From contig DAIORT010000001.1 in the NCBI GenBank assembly GCA_036752905.1, positions 248,001 through 312,000 on the forward strand: a stretch of 64,000 nt of DNA. The letters run 5' to 3'. The notes under the pieces were generated by a model. It was not told where the DNA came from, did no database searches, and saw only the letters and a list, made by a program, of their open reading frames with translations. Positions 49,707 through 57,712 of the stretch are shown here, piece by piece. How positions within the stretch are numbered: position 1 is the stretch's first letter; the number at the start of each line of letters is the position of its first letter. A program made the translations under genes and the position numbers. The stretch is from UBA4877 sp002399345. GTDB lineage: Bacteria > Bacillota > Thermoanaerobacteria > Thermoanaerobacterales > UBA4877.

Positions 49707-51410
49707 TTATAATTTTAAATTACCATCTGTATCAAACATTAATTTAACACCGCTTCGAATTATCCTAATCCTTGATTTATCCGTATCTTTTATTGCACCT
49801 TCTGATAGATACATTTCCTTAAGGTCTAATGTATTCTTGATAATACCTATTTTCACATCCTGTGCACTTACATTTCCTACAGTATTTAAACCCACAATGA
49901 TAGCATTCTTATCATTAGATACTGTTACAGGTATCTTGCCTCTTTCTAAAAACGTGGTTGATATAATGTTTGCATAAGTGGCTTCAAAATCAATACTATC
50001 CACTAACTTTTTTGTGGTAACGTCTGCTAATCCAATACCCAAAGCATTACCATATGAATTATTGGCTAAATCTAAAACCACAACCTTTTTAATTACGGGT
50101 TTTAATGGTTCCTTTTCGCCCTGTACTCTAATTCTTCCTAAAACCTTCGTATCCATGCCTGTTCCACTAATCATCTTACCCATCTCTTCTACCACCAGTA
50201 CATCTAGTTCATCTATAGGTAATCTTGGAATGGTCTCCTTGGCTTCTCTAAGTAACTTTTTTTCTTCAATTTCAAAATCCTCCGGTAGCAAAGCCTTTAG
50301 CTTGCAAGTCTCGTCCATAGCATTCTCAATTATACCTAAACCAAATAGAATATTTGCTTTCTCTATAGTTACTTTGGCTGATTCCGGTATACTCTTTCTT
50401 AATCCATGCGAATGCATTGTGGAACATCCTTTTTGATTACCAAGTCCTACTGCTATCATTTTGGTTAATCCGCTTTCAATATCCGAATCAAAGTCAGTGT
50501 GCGGCTTTACTCTGTTTACTACAACAATCCCATCTAATGAATAAGCATATTTATCAAAGTATACCGGAACTCCACTTTCAGTTGATCCTAATTGAACAAC
50601 CTCCATGCTTGATTCAATAGGGCAGCCCATACTCTCTTCAGTAATGCCTAATGTATCTAATACATGCAGTTGCCCTTCTGCCGTTGCTCCACCATGACTG
50701 CCCATTGCTGTCAAAGATAAATAGTCCTGTACCTCATAGAATTTTGATGTATCGACTATTGGTAATGGGTTTTCTTGCCCATCTATAGTTTTTTGTTGTA
50801 ATGCTGTAAATAGTTCACCGAATGCCATTGGACTTGGAGATGCTCCAAGAGACTTAAAATTTGCCATCTGTACTGGATTTTCCATAGTTCTTATCTTTAA
50901 ACCCTTCATATCTTCCGGCGTCTCAATAGGTCTTTTATTATTTGTTACACTTCTGAAACCGTTCTCCCAATAAGCAAGCCCTTTAATCTGCTGCCCATCC
51001 AACGCTTGGAATAATTCATTGCCTATCGGACCATCTACTACCTTTCTTGCACTTTCGGCATCCTTAAAAATAAATGGTAAGTCAAATGCCAAAAACTTTT
51101 GTGTAAAATCAGATAATGGTGCTGTAGATACCAATGCCATTTCAAGTGTCCCCAGTTGTAACCCTTCTATCATGTCCCTTTCGTCACCAAGTTGGGAACT
51201 ATGAAAAACATCAACTGTTACTTTCCCATTTGTTTTTTTAGAAACCAATTTTGCAAACATTTTAAGTCCATCTGTATAAGGGTGATCCGGAGCTAATACA
51301 TGACCAACACGAATCGTAATACCCTCATTAAATGTCGGCCTGCCACAGCTACTTAATGTTGTAATTAAAGAAATAAAAATAAGTACAACTGCTATTCTTT
51401 TTTTAAACAT
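49707..51410 (-). CDS. Chimeric protein: truncated TRAP solute-binding protein (DctP) fused to LarA-like (DUF2088) domain
   Basis: 567 aa. Residues 1 to about 234: lipoprotein signal (LITTLSSC, Cys22) and DctP-type TRAP binding protein (GHVLAPDHPYTDGLKMFA, FHSSQLGDERDMIEGLQLG, RTMENPVQMANFKSLGA, ALQQKTIDGQENP). After LSLT, at about 50708, the sequence changes abruptly to AMGSHGGATAEGQ, RVKPHTDF, ESGLTKMIAVGLGNQKG: the lactate-racemase-like DUF2088 family, a cytoplasmic enzyme class. Full-length DctP is about 330 aa and LarA-like proteins about 420 aa, so the DctP C-terminus and LarA N-terminus are both missing, as are dctQ and dctM. A cytoplasmic domain behind a lipoprotein signal is unlikely to work. 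Best read as an in-frame deletion fusion. Confidence 0.8.
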   Translation of the reverse strand: MFKKRIAVVLIFISLITTLSSCGRPTFNEGITIRVGHVLAPDHPYTDGLKMFAKLVSKKTNGKVTVDVFHSSQLGDERDMIEGLQLGTLEMALVSTAPLSDFTQKFLAFDLPFIFKDAESARKVVDGPIGNELFQALDGQQIKGLAYWENGFRSVTNNKRPIETPEDMKGLKIRTMENPVQMANFKSLGASPSPMAFGELFTALQQKTIDGQENPLPIVDTSKFYEVQDYLSLTAMGSHGGATAEGQLHVLDTLGITEESMGCPIESSMEVVQLGSTESGVPVYFDKYAYSLDGIVVVNRVKPHTDFDSDIESGLTKMIAVGLGNQKGCSTMHSHGLRKSIPESAKVTIEKANILFGLGIIENAMDETCKLKALLPEDFEIEEKKLLREAKETIPRLPIDELDVLVVEEMGKMISGTGMDTKVLGRIRVQGEKEPLKPVIKKVVVLDLANNSYGNALGIGLADVTTKKLVDSIDFEATYANIISTTFLERGKIPVTVSNDKNAIIVGLNTVGNVSAQDVKIGIIKNTLDLKEMYLSEGAIKDTDKSRIRIIRSGVKLMFDTDGNLKL

Positions 51411-51457
51411 TTTTCCACCTCCAAATTAATATTTTAATTATAATTGTAAATATTAAT

Positions 51458-51473
51458 TGCAATAATTATGCCA
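51458..51473 (-). promoter_or_regulatory. Sigma-54 (RpoN) type promoter of the island operon
   Basis: Minus strand TGGCATAATTATTGCA: GG and GC separated by exactly 10 nt, close to the -24/-12 consensus TGGCAC-N5-TTGC. It ends 48 nt before the chimera start codon. No activator gene is in the window. Confidence 0.65.
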
Positions 51474-51495
51474 CAAAAATGATTTTAGATATTTA

Positions 51496-51509
51496 ATGTT
51501 TTAAAACAT
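51496..51509. repeat. 14-bp perfect palindrome ATGTTTTAAAACAT
   Basis: Lies 23 nt upstream of the sigma-54-like promoter. Possible operator; alternatively just AT-rich chance. Confidence 0.35.
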
Positions 51510-51592
51510 GCCTGATAATCGTGCTTCATGCAACTATTACCTTTATTATTATTACAACTTAAGTTACCAGTCTACATTTAAATTGTCATATT

Positions 51593-51628
51593 ATGTTATA
51601 ATTTGTTGTACCCATGTTATAATTTGTT
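51593..51628. promoter_or_regulatory. Two 15-bp direct repeats, candidate enhancer (UAS)
   Basis: ATGTTATAATTTGTT at 51593-51607 and again at 51614-51628, identical and 21 bp apart (two helical turns), 120-155 bp upstream of the sigma-54-like promoter, the usual place for enhancer-binding protein sites. Confidence 0.55.
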
Positions 51629-51656
51629 AGAATGCATTTCATATTTTATCAGAAAT

Positions 51657-51688
51657 GGGCTGTCCAACTAATTATTTAGAGGACAGCC
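51657..51688. terminator. Strong hairpin between yqeG and the island operon
   Basis: GGGCTGTCC, loop with inner CTAA/TTAG, GGACAGCCC: 9-bp GC-rich stem plus an inner helix. The T-tracts are poor; on the minus strand ATTTCTGATAAAA lies near but upstream. Together with the UAS repeats and palindrome this accounts for the 365-nt gap upstream of the chimera. Confidence 0.5.
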
Positions 51689-51760
51689 CAATACGTATAG
51701 TGAAAAGTATAATGCCATGCGAACTTCTTGAATTTATCTCCAGCTGTTAATTTAATTCTC

Positions 51761-51799
51761 GTAAAATATCCTTCATCATAAATCATTCTTTTTGATATT
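51761..51799. repeat. Right copy of direct repeat, containing the 3' end of yqeG
   Basis: Partner of 47010-47047. Includes the last codons (IKKND-L) and stop of yqeG and bases beyond, so the island starts right after an intact gene end. Confidence 0.85.
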
Positions 51800-52282
51800 T
51801 CTACTATATTTATTCAATACAAACCTTTCAAACCGTCTTACAAACCTTGTCCATTCATTTTCTTTTGTCGAAATAGGTTGTACCAAAATAGTAAAGAAAC
51901 CCAGACGGTTTGCACCGATTATATCTGTAAAAACCTGGTCACCTATGGCCGCAACCTTGCGCGGATTGACTTTTAAAAGTTTTAACGCCTTCCTGTATGG
52001 AATCTTAAGCGGCTTACCGGCATTACAAACATATGGAACACCCAGAGCGGAAGCAAACTCCACCACTCGTTTCTTTGTACCGTTAGAAATAAAGCATACC
52101 TTCATTCCCACGGACACAGCCTCATTTATTATTCGTCTGCTGCGTTCATCGGGCACCATGATATTCCATCCAATAATAGTATTGTCTATATCAAAAATAA
52201 GGGCTTCAAAACCCATTTCTTTTAATTTCTTTATATCAAGTTTATCTATAGAATCCAAATAAATATCAGGATATAACAGCAT
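51776..52282 (-). CDS. yqeG: YqeG family HAD-IIIA phosphatase
   Basis: Phosphatase of the HAD superfamily; a bacterial relative of mitochondrial PGP phosphatase. Seen: 168 aa from the ATG at 52282 (GGAGGTG upstream); catalytic FDIDNTIIGW (nucleophile Asp), CFISNGTKKR, KPLKIPYRKALKLL, and IGDQVFTDIIGANRLGF. Basic tail. The 3' end forms the right direct repeat. Confidence 0.92.
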   Translation of the reverse strand: MLLYPDIYLDSIDKLDIKKLKEMGFEALIFDIDNTIIGWNIMVPDERSRRIINEAVSVGMKVCFISNGTKKRVVEFASALGVPYVCNAGKPLKIPYRKALKLLKVNPRKVAAIGDQVFTDIIGANRLGFFTILVQPISTKENEWTRFVRRFERFVLNKYSRNIKKNDL

Positions 52283-52338
52283 ATCTAATGCACCTCCGGT
52301 GTCCATACCAATTATAGCAAAAAAAGAAAGCCCTGCAA

Positions 52339-53034
52339 TCAATTTGAGAGCTCTTTAGAAAGTTTTATAAGTGCCTTCTTTTCTATCCTTGATACATATG
52401 ATCGGGATATCCCAAGCAGTTTCGCTATCTCCATTTGGGTTTTACTGGCATCGTTATTAAGACCATAACGCATTTCAATTATCTTCTTCTCTCTGTCTTT
52501 AAGGCACCCGTTCAATTTCTCGTACAATTTTCTTATTTGCATCTTCTTTTCCACCTTATCGCTTATCTCATCCGCATCACTTCCAAGTACGTCAATGAGA
52601 GAGATTTCATTGCCCTCTTTATCAATGCCTATGGGATCCTGCAAATACACCTCGTTCCTTTTCTTTTTATTGGATCTTATGGACATAAGTATCTCATTAT
52701 CAATACATCGGGCCGCATATGTGGCAAGTCTTGTTCCTTTGGTATCGTCATAGGTGTTGATTGCTTTTATCAATCCTATTGTACCTATTGATATTAAATC
52801 ATCCATATCCTTATTATTAGTGGAGTATTTTTTAACTACATGGGCAACCAAGCGCAGATTTCTTTCAATTAGTACGTTTCTTGCTTCCTGGTCGCCGTTT
52901 TTCATACATTCCAAATAATACTTTTCATCTTTAGAAGATAAGACCTGTGGAAATGAATTGTTGCAGGTAATATATCCTGAAGTATAAGAAAATACAACCA
53001 AAGGTATCAAGGAGAAAAAAAATGGTAATATCAA
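52339..53034 (-). CDS. sigK: Sporulation sigma factor SigK with pro-sequence
   Basis: Late mother-cell sigma factor. Seen: 231 aa from a TTG start; a hydrophobic pro-sequence of about 20 residues (ILPFFFSLIPLVVFSYTSGYI), region 2 (RNLRLVAHVVKKYS, DLISIGTIGLIKAI, GTRLATYAARCIDNEIL), HDP/QDPIGIDKEGNEISLIDVL, and region 4 (TQMEIAKLLGISRSYVSRIEKKAL). The pro-sequence length matches B. subtilis pro-sigma-K, which supports the TTG. It is one uninterrupted gene, not split by a skin element. Processing by SpoIVFB and signalling by SpoIVB are inferred from B. subtilis. Confidence 0.95.
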   Translation of the reverse strand: MILPFFFSLIPLVVFSYTSGYITCNNSFPQVLSSKDEKYYLECMKNGDQEARNVLIERNLRLVAHVVKKYSTNNKDMDDLISIGTIGLIKAINTYDDTKGTRLATYAARCIDNEILMSIRSNKKKRNEVYLQDPIGIDKEGNEISLIDVLGSDADEISDKVEKKMQIRKLYEKLNGCLKDREKKIIEMRYGLNNDASKTQMEIAKLLGISRSYVSRIEKKALIKLSKELSN

Positions 53035-53048
53035 AGAGAATACACCCC

Positions 53049-53083
53049 CTGACCGGATAGTTAAATATTATGTATCCAGTCAG
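53049..53083 (-). promoter_or_regulatory. Hairpin next to the sigK Shine-Dalgarno
   Basis: CTGACCGGATA / TATCCAGTCAG arms (10 pairs with one mismatch) end at the AGGGGG SD of sigK. No T-run. Could limit sigK translation or be a weak terminator after the PBP gene. Confidence 0.45.
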
Positions 53084-53097
53084 AAAATTGTGCATGT

Positions 53098-54717
53098 CTA
53101 AGATATTTTAATAATATTTTCGGCTATATAATGAAACATCTCTGCCGCTTTCTTGCCACCTACACCTCCGCCTTCGGCTATCACTGTTATTACACAGTTA
53201 GATTTTTTATACGGAAAAAAACCTGTAAACCACGAATGAGAAATATTTTCCCCTTTATTGAATTCTGCTGTTCCCGTCTTACCCGACACAATTCCATCCA
53301 CATCGGCATTTTTGCCTGTTCCTTCGGATACAGCAAGCCTCATCATTTTGCACAGGTTTTGTGCAACCTCGGGTTCTATCGCCTGGTAGCCCTCTCCTTT
53401 GGTAACCTTCCTTAACACTTTGCCATTGTCATCAACTATGGCGTCAACTAATCGAGGCTTACACCTATAACCCCCATTTGCAATAACCGACGTCATATCC
53501 GCAACCTGCAGCGGCGATACCAGAAGACTGCCCTGACCGATGGACAGATTCCCTATGCCAGCACCCGTAGTCTCGCTTTCTTGAGGCAAATGTACATTCT
53601 GGTTTATATTAATTCCTATATGTTCCGGCTCACCAAATCCAAATCTTTTGGCCATTTCCAATATCTTTTCCCCGCCTACCCTCCTGCCTGTTTCTATGAA
53701 AGCAACATTACAAGATTTTGCATAGGCCTCCTCAAAATTGATATTTCCATGCTCTTCTTTGTTATAACAATCGTATGTGACATTATTCACCTTTATACTG
53801 CCATTACAATGAAACTTGTCATCCGGGCCGACTTTACCCTCCTCTATCGCAGCTGCCGCTACTACGGTCTTAAATACGGAACCTGGGGGATAACCGTTTA
53901 CAGCTCTGTTTATCAAGGGAGCATCTGTTTTTTTAAGACTTGTATTTATGTTGTTTTGATTAAACTTCGGCCGGCTCGCAATTGCAAGTACATCACCAGT
54001 GCTGCTGTCCATAATCACCACGGCTCCGTTTACTTTGAACTTATCCATTGCACTTTCAGTGGCTTTTTGTATACTGTAGTTTAGTGTAGTTCGTATATTA
54101 AAACCCTCATCATCACCGGTGTTTACAAATTCTGCATCCATTCCCGGCAGTATCCGATTGGAGCCGTCTTTATAAACCCTCATTACTTTTTTGCTGCTGC
54201 TGCCTAAATCCTGATCGAAATCTTTTTCTATACCCATCATTCCCGTACCGTTTTTATTGATATACCCTATTATATGCTGGGCCAAACTGTTTTGAGTATA
54301 TCTTTGCTTATCATGATAGATATAAACACCATGTGGAAGAGAATCTTGTATCATTTTTAATAATTCTTTATCCTTAACATCAAATGTAAGTATGTCGTCG
54401 CCCGATTCCTCAAGAATACGTTCAACATTATCCCGGCCGCTTAATTTGGATACCACACCGGCTGCTAACTTCTTATCGGTAATTTGTGCAGGGACCGCTA
54501 TCACCTTATTGCTTACTTTCCTGCCGGTAAAAGGCACGCCGTTCCCGTCCAGTATGGCACCCCTGCCTGTGTTTAACACAATTTCTTTAGACGTTTGTCT
54601 TTCAGCCATCTCCTTATACTCTGCTCCCTGATAAATTTGTATATAGAAAAGACGTGATATAATCAAAGAAAAACATATAACTGTAGATATACAGATAAAC
54701 CGAATCCTTGAAGACAT
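53098..54717 (-). CDS. Class B penicillin-binding protein (FtsI/SpoVD/PBP2-like)
   Basis: Peptidoglycan transpeptidase anchored in the membrane. Seen: 539 aa; N-terminal anchor (FICISTVICFSLIISRLFYI), dimerisation domain with RGAILDGNGVPF, then transpeptidase with PPGSVFKTV (SxxK), SCN and SGKTGTAE. No PASTA repeats. Its place between U32 and sigK suggests a sporulation or septal role, but family subtype is not certain. Confidence 0.92.
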   Translation of the reverse strand: MSSRIRFICISTVICFSLIISRLFYIQIYQGAEYKEMAERQTSKEIVLNTGRGAILDGNGVPFTGRKVSNKVIAVPAQITDKKLAAGVVSKLSGRDNVERILEESGDDILTFDVKDKELLKMIQDSLPHGVYIYHDKQRYTQNSLAQHIIGYINKNGTGMMGIEKDFDQDLGSSSKKVMRVYKDGSNRILPGMDAEFVNTGDDEGFNIRTTLNYSIQKATESAMDKFKVNGAVVIMDSSTGDVLAIASRPKFNQNNINTSLKKTDAPLINRAVNGYPPGSVFKTVVAAAAIEEGKVGPDDKFHCNGSIKVNNVTYDCYNKEEHGNINFEEAYAKSCNVAFIETGRRVGGEKILEMAKRFGFGEPEHIGININQNVHLPQESETTGAGIGNLSIGQGSLLVSPLQVADMTSVIANGGYRCKPRLVDAIVDDNGKVLRKVTKGEGYQAIEPEVAQNLCKMMRLAVSEGTGKNADVDGIVSGKTGTAEFNKGENISHSWFTGFFPYKKSNCVITVIAEGGGVGGKKAAEMFHYIAENIIKIS

Positions 54718-54724
54718 AAAAATA

Positions 54725-54764
54725 CCCCCACCTGAGATTAACCATATTATCTCCGATAGGGGGG
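54725..54764 (-). promoter_or_regulatory. Hairpin occluding the PBP ribosome binding site
   Basis: On the minus strand CCCCC(C) at 54764-54759 can pair with GGGGG at 54729-54725, with an inner GAGAT/ATCTC helix. The GGGGG is the SD of the PBP gene. The tail TATTTTTATG also makes it terminator-like. Confidence 0.5.
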
Positions 54765-54791
54765 CCTATTATTCCTCCGCCGGTGCTTAAT

Positions 54792-56027
54792 TTAGACCGA
54801 CAAGTCATGCCCTTTACGTCTTAATATGTTATACTCTGCAAATTCTCTACTTGAATGCATCCAAACCATTTGCTGCGCATGCGGGGCCGACTCTATTCTA
54901 TTGAAATCTTCGTCATACATATCACCTGTATTAAACGGAGATACACCCTCTGGTGTAAGGATCTCAACTTCCTCATTTTCAAAAAATTTATTTCTCTGTT
55001 CTACAAGTATCATTCCTTTATTTTTATCATATCTCCTGACCAGGCCTATAAAATCATAACCGGGCCGGTGCATATCCCTGTCGTATACACTTGATTCAGG
55101 GCCAGGCCGGCCAAAATAAAACCCCGTCGTAAAATCCCGTGTACTTGTCTTGTAAAGTTCATTCCGAAGGTTTTTATCAAACCTATAGCCAGCCGGATCA
55201 CTTAAATAAGCATCCAACGCCTTTCTGTATGCATTTACAGTTACAGCCACATAGTATATGCCCTTGTTTCTTCCCTCTATCTTGAGGCTGGTTACGCCAG
55301 CTCTGATGATTTCAGGCAGATACTCTATCATACACAAGTCTTTGGAATTCATTATATGACTACCACTTTCGTCCTCAAAGACTGGATAATATTCGCCCGG
55401 GCGCTTTTCCTCCATCAGATAATACTTCCATCTGCACGGATGAGTACATTCCCCTCTGTTCGCATCCCTGCCCGTCATGAAATTACTAAGCAGGCAGCGG
55501 CCGGAATAGGATATACACATAGCACCATGTACAAAGGCTTCCAGCTCCAGCGTATATGGAACCTTACTCCTAATCTCAGATATCTCATCTATAGAAAGTT
55601 CCCGCGCCAGTACCACCCGCTTTGCACCCATGTCATACCAAAACTTAGCACTGCGCCAGTTGGTATTATTAGCCTGTGTACTTATATGAATCTCTGCCTC
55701 CGGCGCTACTTTCTTAACTAAAGAAAACACCCCTGGATCGGAAACAAGTAAGGCATCTATGCCGGCCGCATATGCATCGTCGATATATCTACCCATACCT
55801 TTTAGATCATCATTATGCGGAATTATATTCAGGGTAAGATACACCCTCCTACCTCTCTTGTGAGCGTAAGAAACACCTTCTTTAATCTCATCCATAGTAA
55901 AGTTGTTGGTGCCTGCCCGAAGACCGTACCTTTTTCCACCAAAATACACCGCATCCGCACCATAGTAGACAGCCGCTTTAAGCCTCTCTAAATCACCGGC
56001 TGGTGCCAGCAGTTCAATCTTGCTCAT
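54792..56027 (-). CDS. Peptidase U32 family protein
   Basis: 411 aa. Seen: N-terminal ELLAPAGDLERLKAAVYYGADAVYFGG, HISTQANNTN, VVLARELSIDEI, and the signature region EAFVHGAMCISYSGRCLLSNF with the downstream Cys pair GECTHPCRW. These cysteines fit the iron-sulphur/RNA-hydroxylation branch (RlhA/TrhP-like) as well as collagenase-like annotation. Between an O-methyltransferase (as in yrrM-yrrN-yrrO/trhP loci) and the PBP gene, so a tRNA hydroxylation role (TrhP-like) is the better guess. Confidence 0.88.
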   Translation of the reverse strand: MSKIELLAPAGDLERLKAAVYYGADAVYFGGKRYGLRAGTNNFTMDEIKEGVSYAHKRGRRVYLTLNIIPHNDDLKGMGRYIDDAYAAGIDALLVSDPGVFSLVKKVAPEAEIHISTQANNTNWRSAKFWYDMGAKRVVLARELSIDEISEIRSKVPYTLELEAFVHGAMCISYSGRCLLSNFMTGRDANRGECTHPCRWKYYLMEEKRPGEYYPVFEDESGSHIMNSKDLCMIEYLPEIIRAGVTSLKIEGRNKGIYYVAVTVNAYRKALDAYLSDPAGYRFDKNLRNELYKTSTRDFTTGFYFGRPGPESSVYDRDMHRPGYDFIGLVRRYDKNKGMILVEQRNKFFENEEVEILTPEGVSPFNTGDMYDEDFNRIESAPHAQQMVWMHSSREFAEYNILRRKGHDLSV

Positions 56028-56031
56028 AACT

Positions 56032-56673
56032 TTAGTCTCCTTTGTATCTGATCACGGCCAGGCCGTCTGCCAGCGGCAGTATACATGAAAACAGCCGGTC
56101 GTCATCCATAATTCTCTCTATAAACTCTCTCATCCTTTTAACTATAGTCCTGTGCTTGTGGGGTATAGGCCCGCTCATTGCAACTCTTCCCCCAAAAAGT
56201 ACATTGTCGGCTATTATAACACCGCCTTCCGGCATCTTATCAAGGCAAATGTCTAGATATTCATTATAATGGCCCTTCGAAGCATCTATAAATACAAAGC
56301 TGAAACTGCCATCTAAATACCTCAGCACATCCAATGCATCACCATAAATCAGCCTTATATTATTACAGCCCGAATCCTTAACATTTTCTTTAGCCCGTAT
56401 ATAATTCTCGGAATTTATTTCAACGGACACAACCTCCGAGTGCGGCGAATATGTAGCCATTAATATGGCCGAATAACCTATAAATGTACCAAGTTCCAGT
56501 ATCCGGCCCGGCCTTAACAGCGATACCATAAATGCCAAAAAACGGTCCACACCCGCCCTGGCCATCGGTGAATAACCGATTACCTGTTCCCTTATTTTTT
56601 TCAGTTTATCGTCATCCAAGCTTGAAACCTTGTTTATATAATCAAATACATACTCATCCGGTACAAACATCAC
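56032..56673 (-). CDS. SAM-dependent O-methyltransferase (YrrM/TrmR-like)
   Basis: 213 aa; SAM site ILELGTFIGYSAILMA, VSVEINSENYIRA, FVFIDASKGHYNEYL (metal-binding Asp) and IIADNVLFGGRV. Fits the class I COMT-like family; B. subtilis YrrM (TrmR) methylates 5-hydroxyuridine in tRNA, made by U32-family TrhP. The U32 gene next door supports that role here. Confidence 0.88.
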   Translation of the reverse strand: MMFVPDEYVFDYINKVSSLDDDKLKKIREQVIGYSPMARAGVDRFLAFMVSLLRPGRILELGTFIGYSAILMATYSPHSEVVSVEINSENYIRAKENVKDSGCNNIRLIYGDALDVLRYLDGSFSFVFIDASKGHYNEYLDICLDKMPEGGVIIADNVLFGGRVAMSGPIPHKHRTIVKRMREFIERIMDDDRLFSCILPLADGLAVIRYKGD

Positions 56674-57671
56674 TTATCTTCCTTATAGACTTTTTTCTGA
56701 TTTAAAAAATCCTGATAACTTTTTGTAAAATAATGCGAACCGTCTTTCCTGGCCACATAATATATATAATCTGTTTTATCAGGCTTTAGCGCCGCCATTA
56801 TTGATTTTAGTCCCGGATTGGCAACAGGTCCTAAGGGAAGCCCGACAACCTTGTAGGTATTATATTTGGAACTCACATTTAAATCTTTTAAAGTCAGGTT
56901 CTCCTTATGGCTGCCGATAGCATACTGCACCGTAGCATCTATCTGCAGCTTCATGCCCCTGTTTAGCCTATTGTATATTACGGAAGCTATCTTGGACCTG
57001 TCCTCATCTATAACCGCTTCTTTTTCTATCATCGAAGCCACCTTCATGACATCCTCCAGCTTTCTTCCGCCTAGGTTGCCTTTTATGTTGCTCTCATAAA
57101 TTACATTAAACCTCGTGAGCATCGTGTTTATTATATCTTTGGGGTTGGCATCAACCTTGAAGGTATATGTATCCGGATAAAGGTACCCCTCCAGCCTAAA
57201 AAACCTGTCATTAGGTATATCAAGATAATCATACACCGAGGTATCATAAGAGGTAACGGCCGCCGCAAAATCTTCATGTGAAACAATGCCCAAGCGTTCC
57301 AATTTATATGCCATATCCCTTATGGTATAACCCTCTGGGAATGTAACCTTTATAGTATCGTCAACCACATCGCCCAACTCGAGTTTTTTTATTATTTCGT
57401 TCAAATTCATATTGGGGCTCACAGCATATTTACCAGCTTTTAGTACGCCGGCCTTGTTCTTAAGCCAAACCTTCACCTCAAAGGCCGCCGGTGATTTGAT
57501 GATCCCCTTGTCGCTTAAAATCTCAGCAATATCCTTAACGCCCGACTGTTTAGGAATTTCTATAACCATAGAATGTGAATCCGATGATACAGGCAGCATA
57601 AGATAATAAAGATAGCCCGCTAAAACAGCGACAAAAAAAATCAGCACGGTAAGGATATATCTTTTCTTCAT
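56670..57671 (-). CDS. mltG: Endolytic transglycosylase MltG
   Basis: Membrane enzyme that cuts nascent glycan strands and ends their growth. Seen: 333 aa; N-terminal membrane segment (YILTVLIFFVAVLAGYLYYL), LysM-like region, and YceG domain with KVASMIEKEA (catalytic Glu), RLNRGMKLQIDATVQYA and GLPLGPVANPGLKSI. Overlaps the methyltransferase by 4 nt. Confidence 0.95.
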   Translation of the reverse strand: MKKRYILTVLIFFVAVLAGYLYYLMLPVSSDSHSMVIEIPKQSGVKDIAEILSDKGIIKSPAAFEVKVWLKNKAGVLKAGKYAVSPNMNLNEIIKKLELGDVVDDTIKVTFPEGYTIRDMAYKLERLGIVSHEDFAAAVTSYDTSVYDYLDIPNDRFFRLEGYLYPDTYTFKVDANPKDIINTMLTRFNVIYESNIKGNLGGRKLEDVMKVASMIEKEAVIDEDRSKIASVIYNRLNRGMKLQIDATVQYAIGSHKENLTLKDLNVSSKYNTYKVVGLPLGPVANPGLKSIMAALKPDKTDYIYYVARKDGSHYFTKSYQDFLNQKKVYKEDK

Positions 57672-57712
57672 GTGTTCTCTCCCTCCCTTATGCTGATTAT
57701 ATCAAAAAAACT

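Noticed and set aside
49978..50436. 152-aa plus-strand open frame in the island
   Set aside because: Antisense to the LarA-like part of the chimera; serine/proline-rich shadow frame without SD.
47010..51799. Insertion sequence or integrative element with its own recombinase
   Set aside because: No transposase or integrase gene or inverted terminal repeats found; only the flanking direct repeat supports insertion.
52339..53034. skin-type interruption of sigK
   Set aside because: The sigK frame is continuous with all regions present.
53581..54084. 167-aa plus-strand open frame
   Set aside because: Lies wholly antisense to the class B PBP gene, with skewed composition (many Tyr, Ile, Cys) and no SD.
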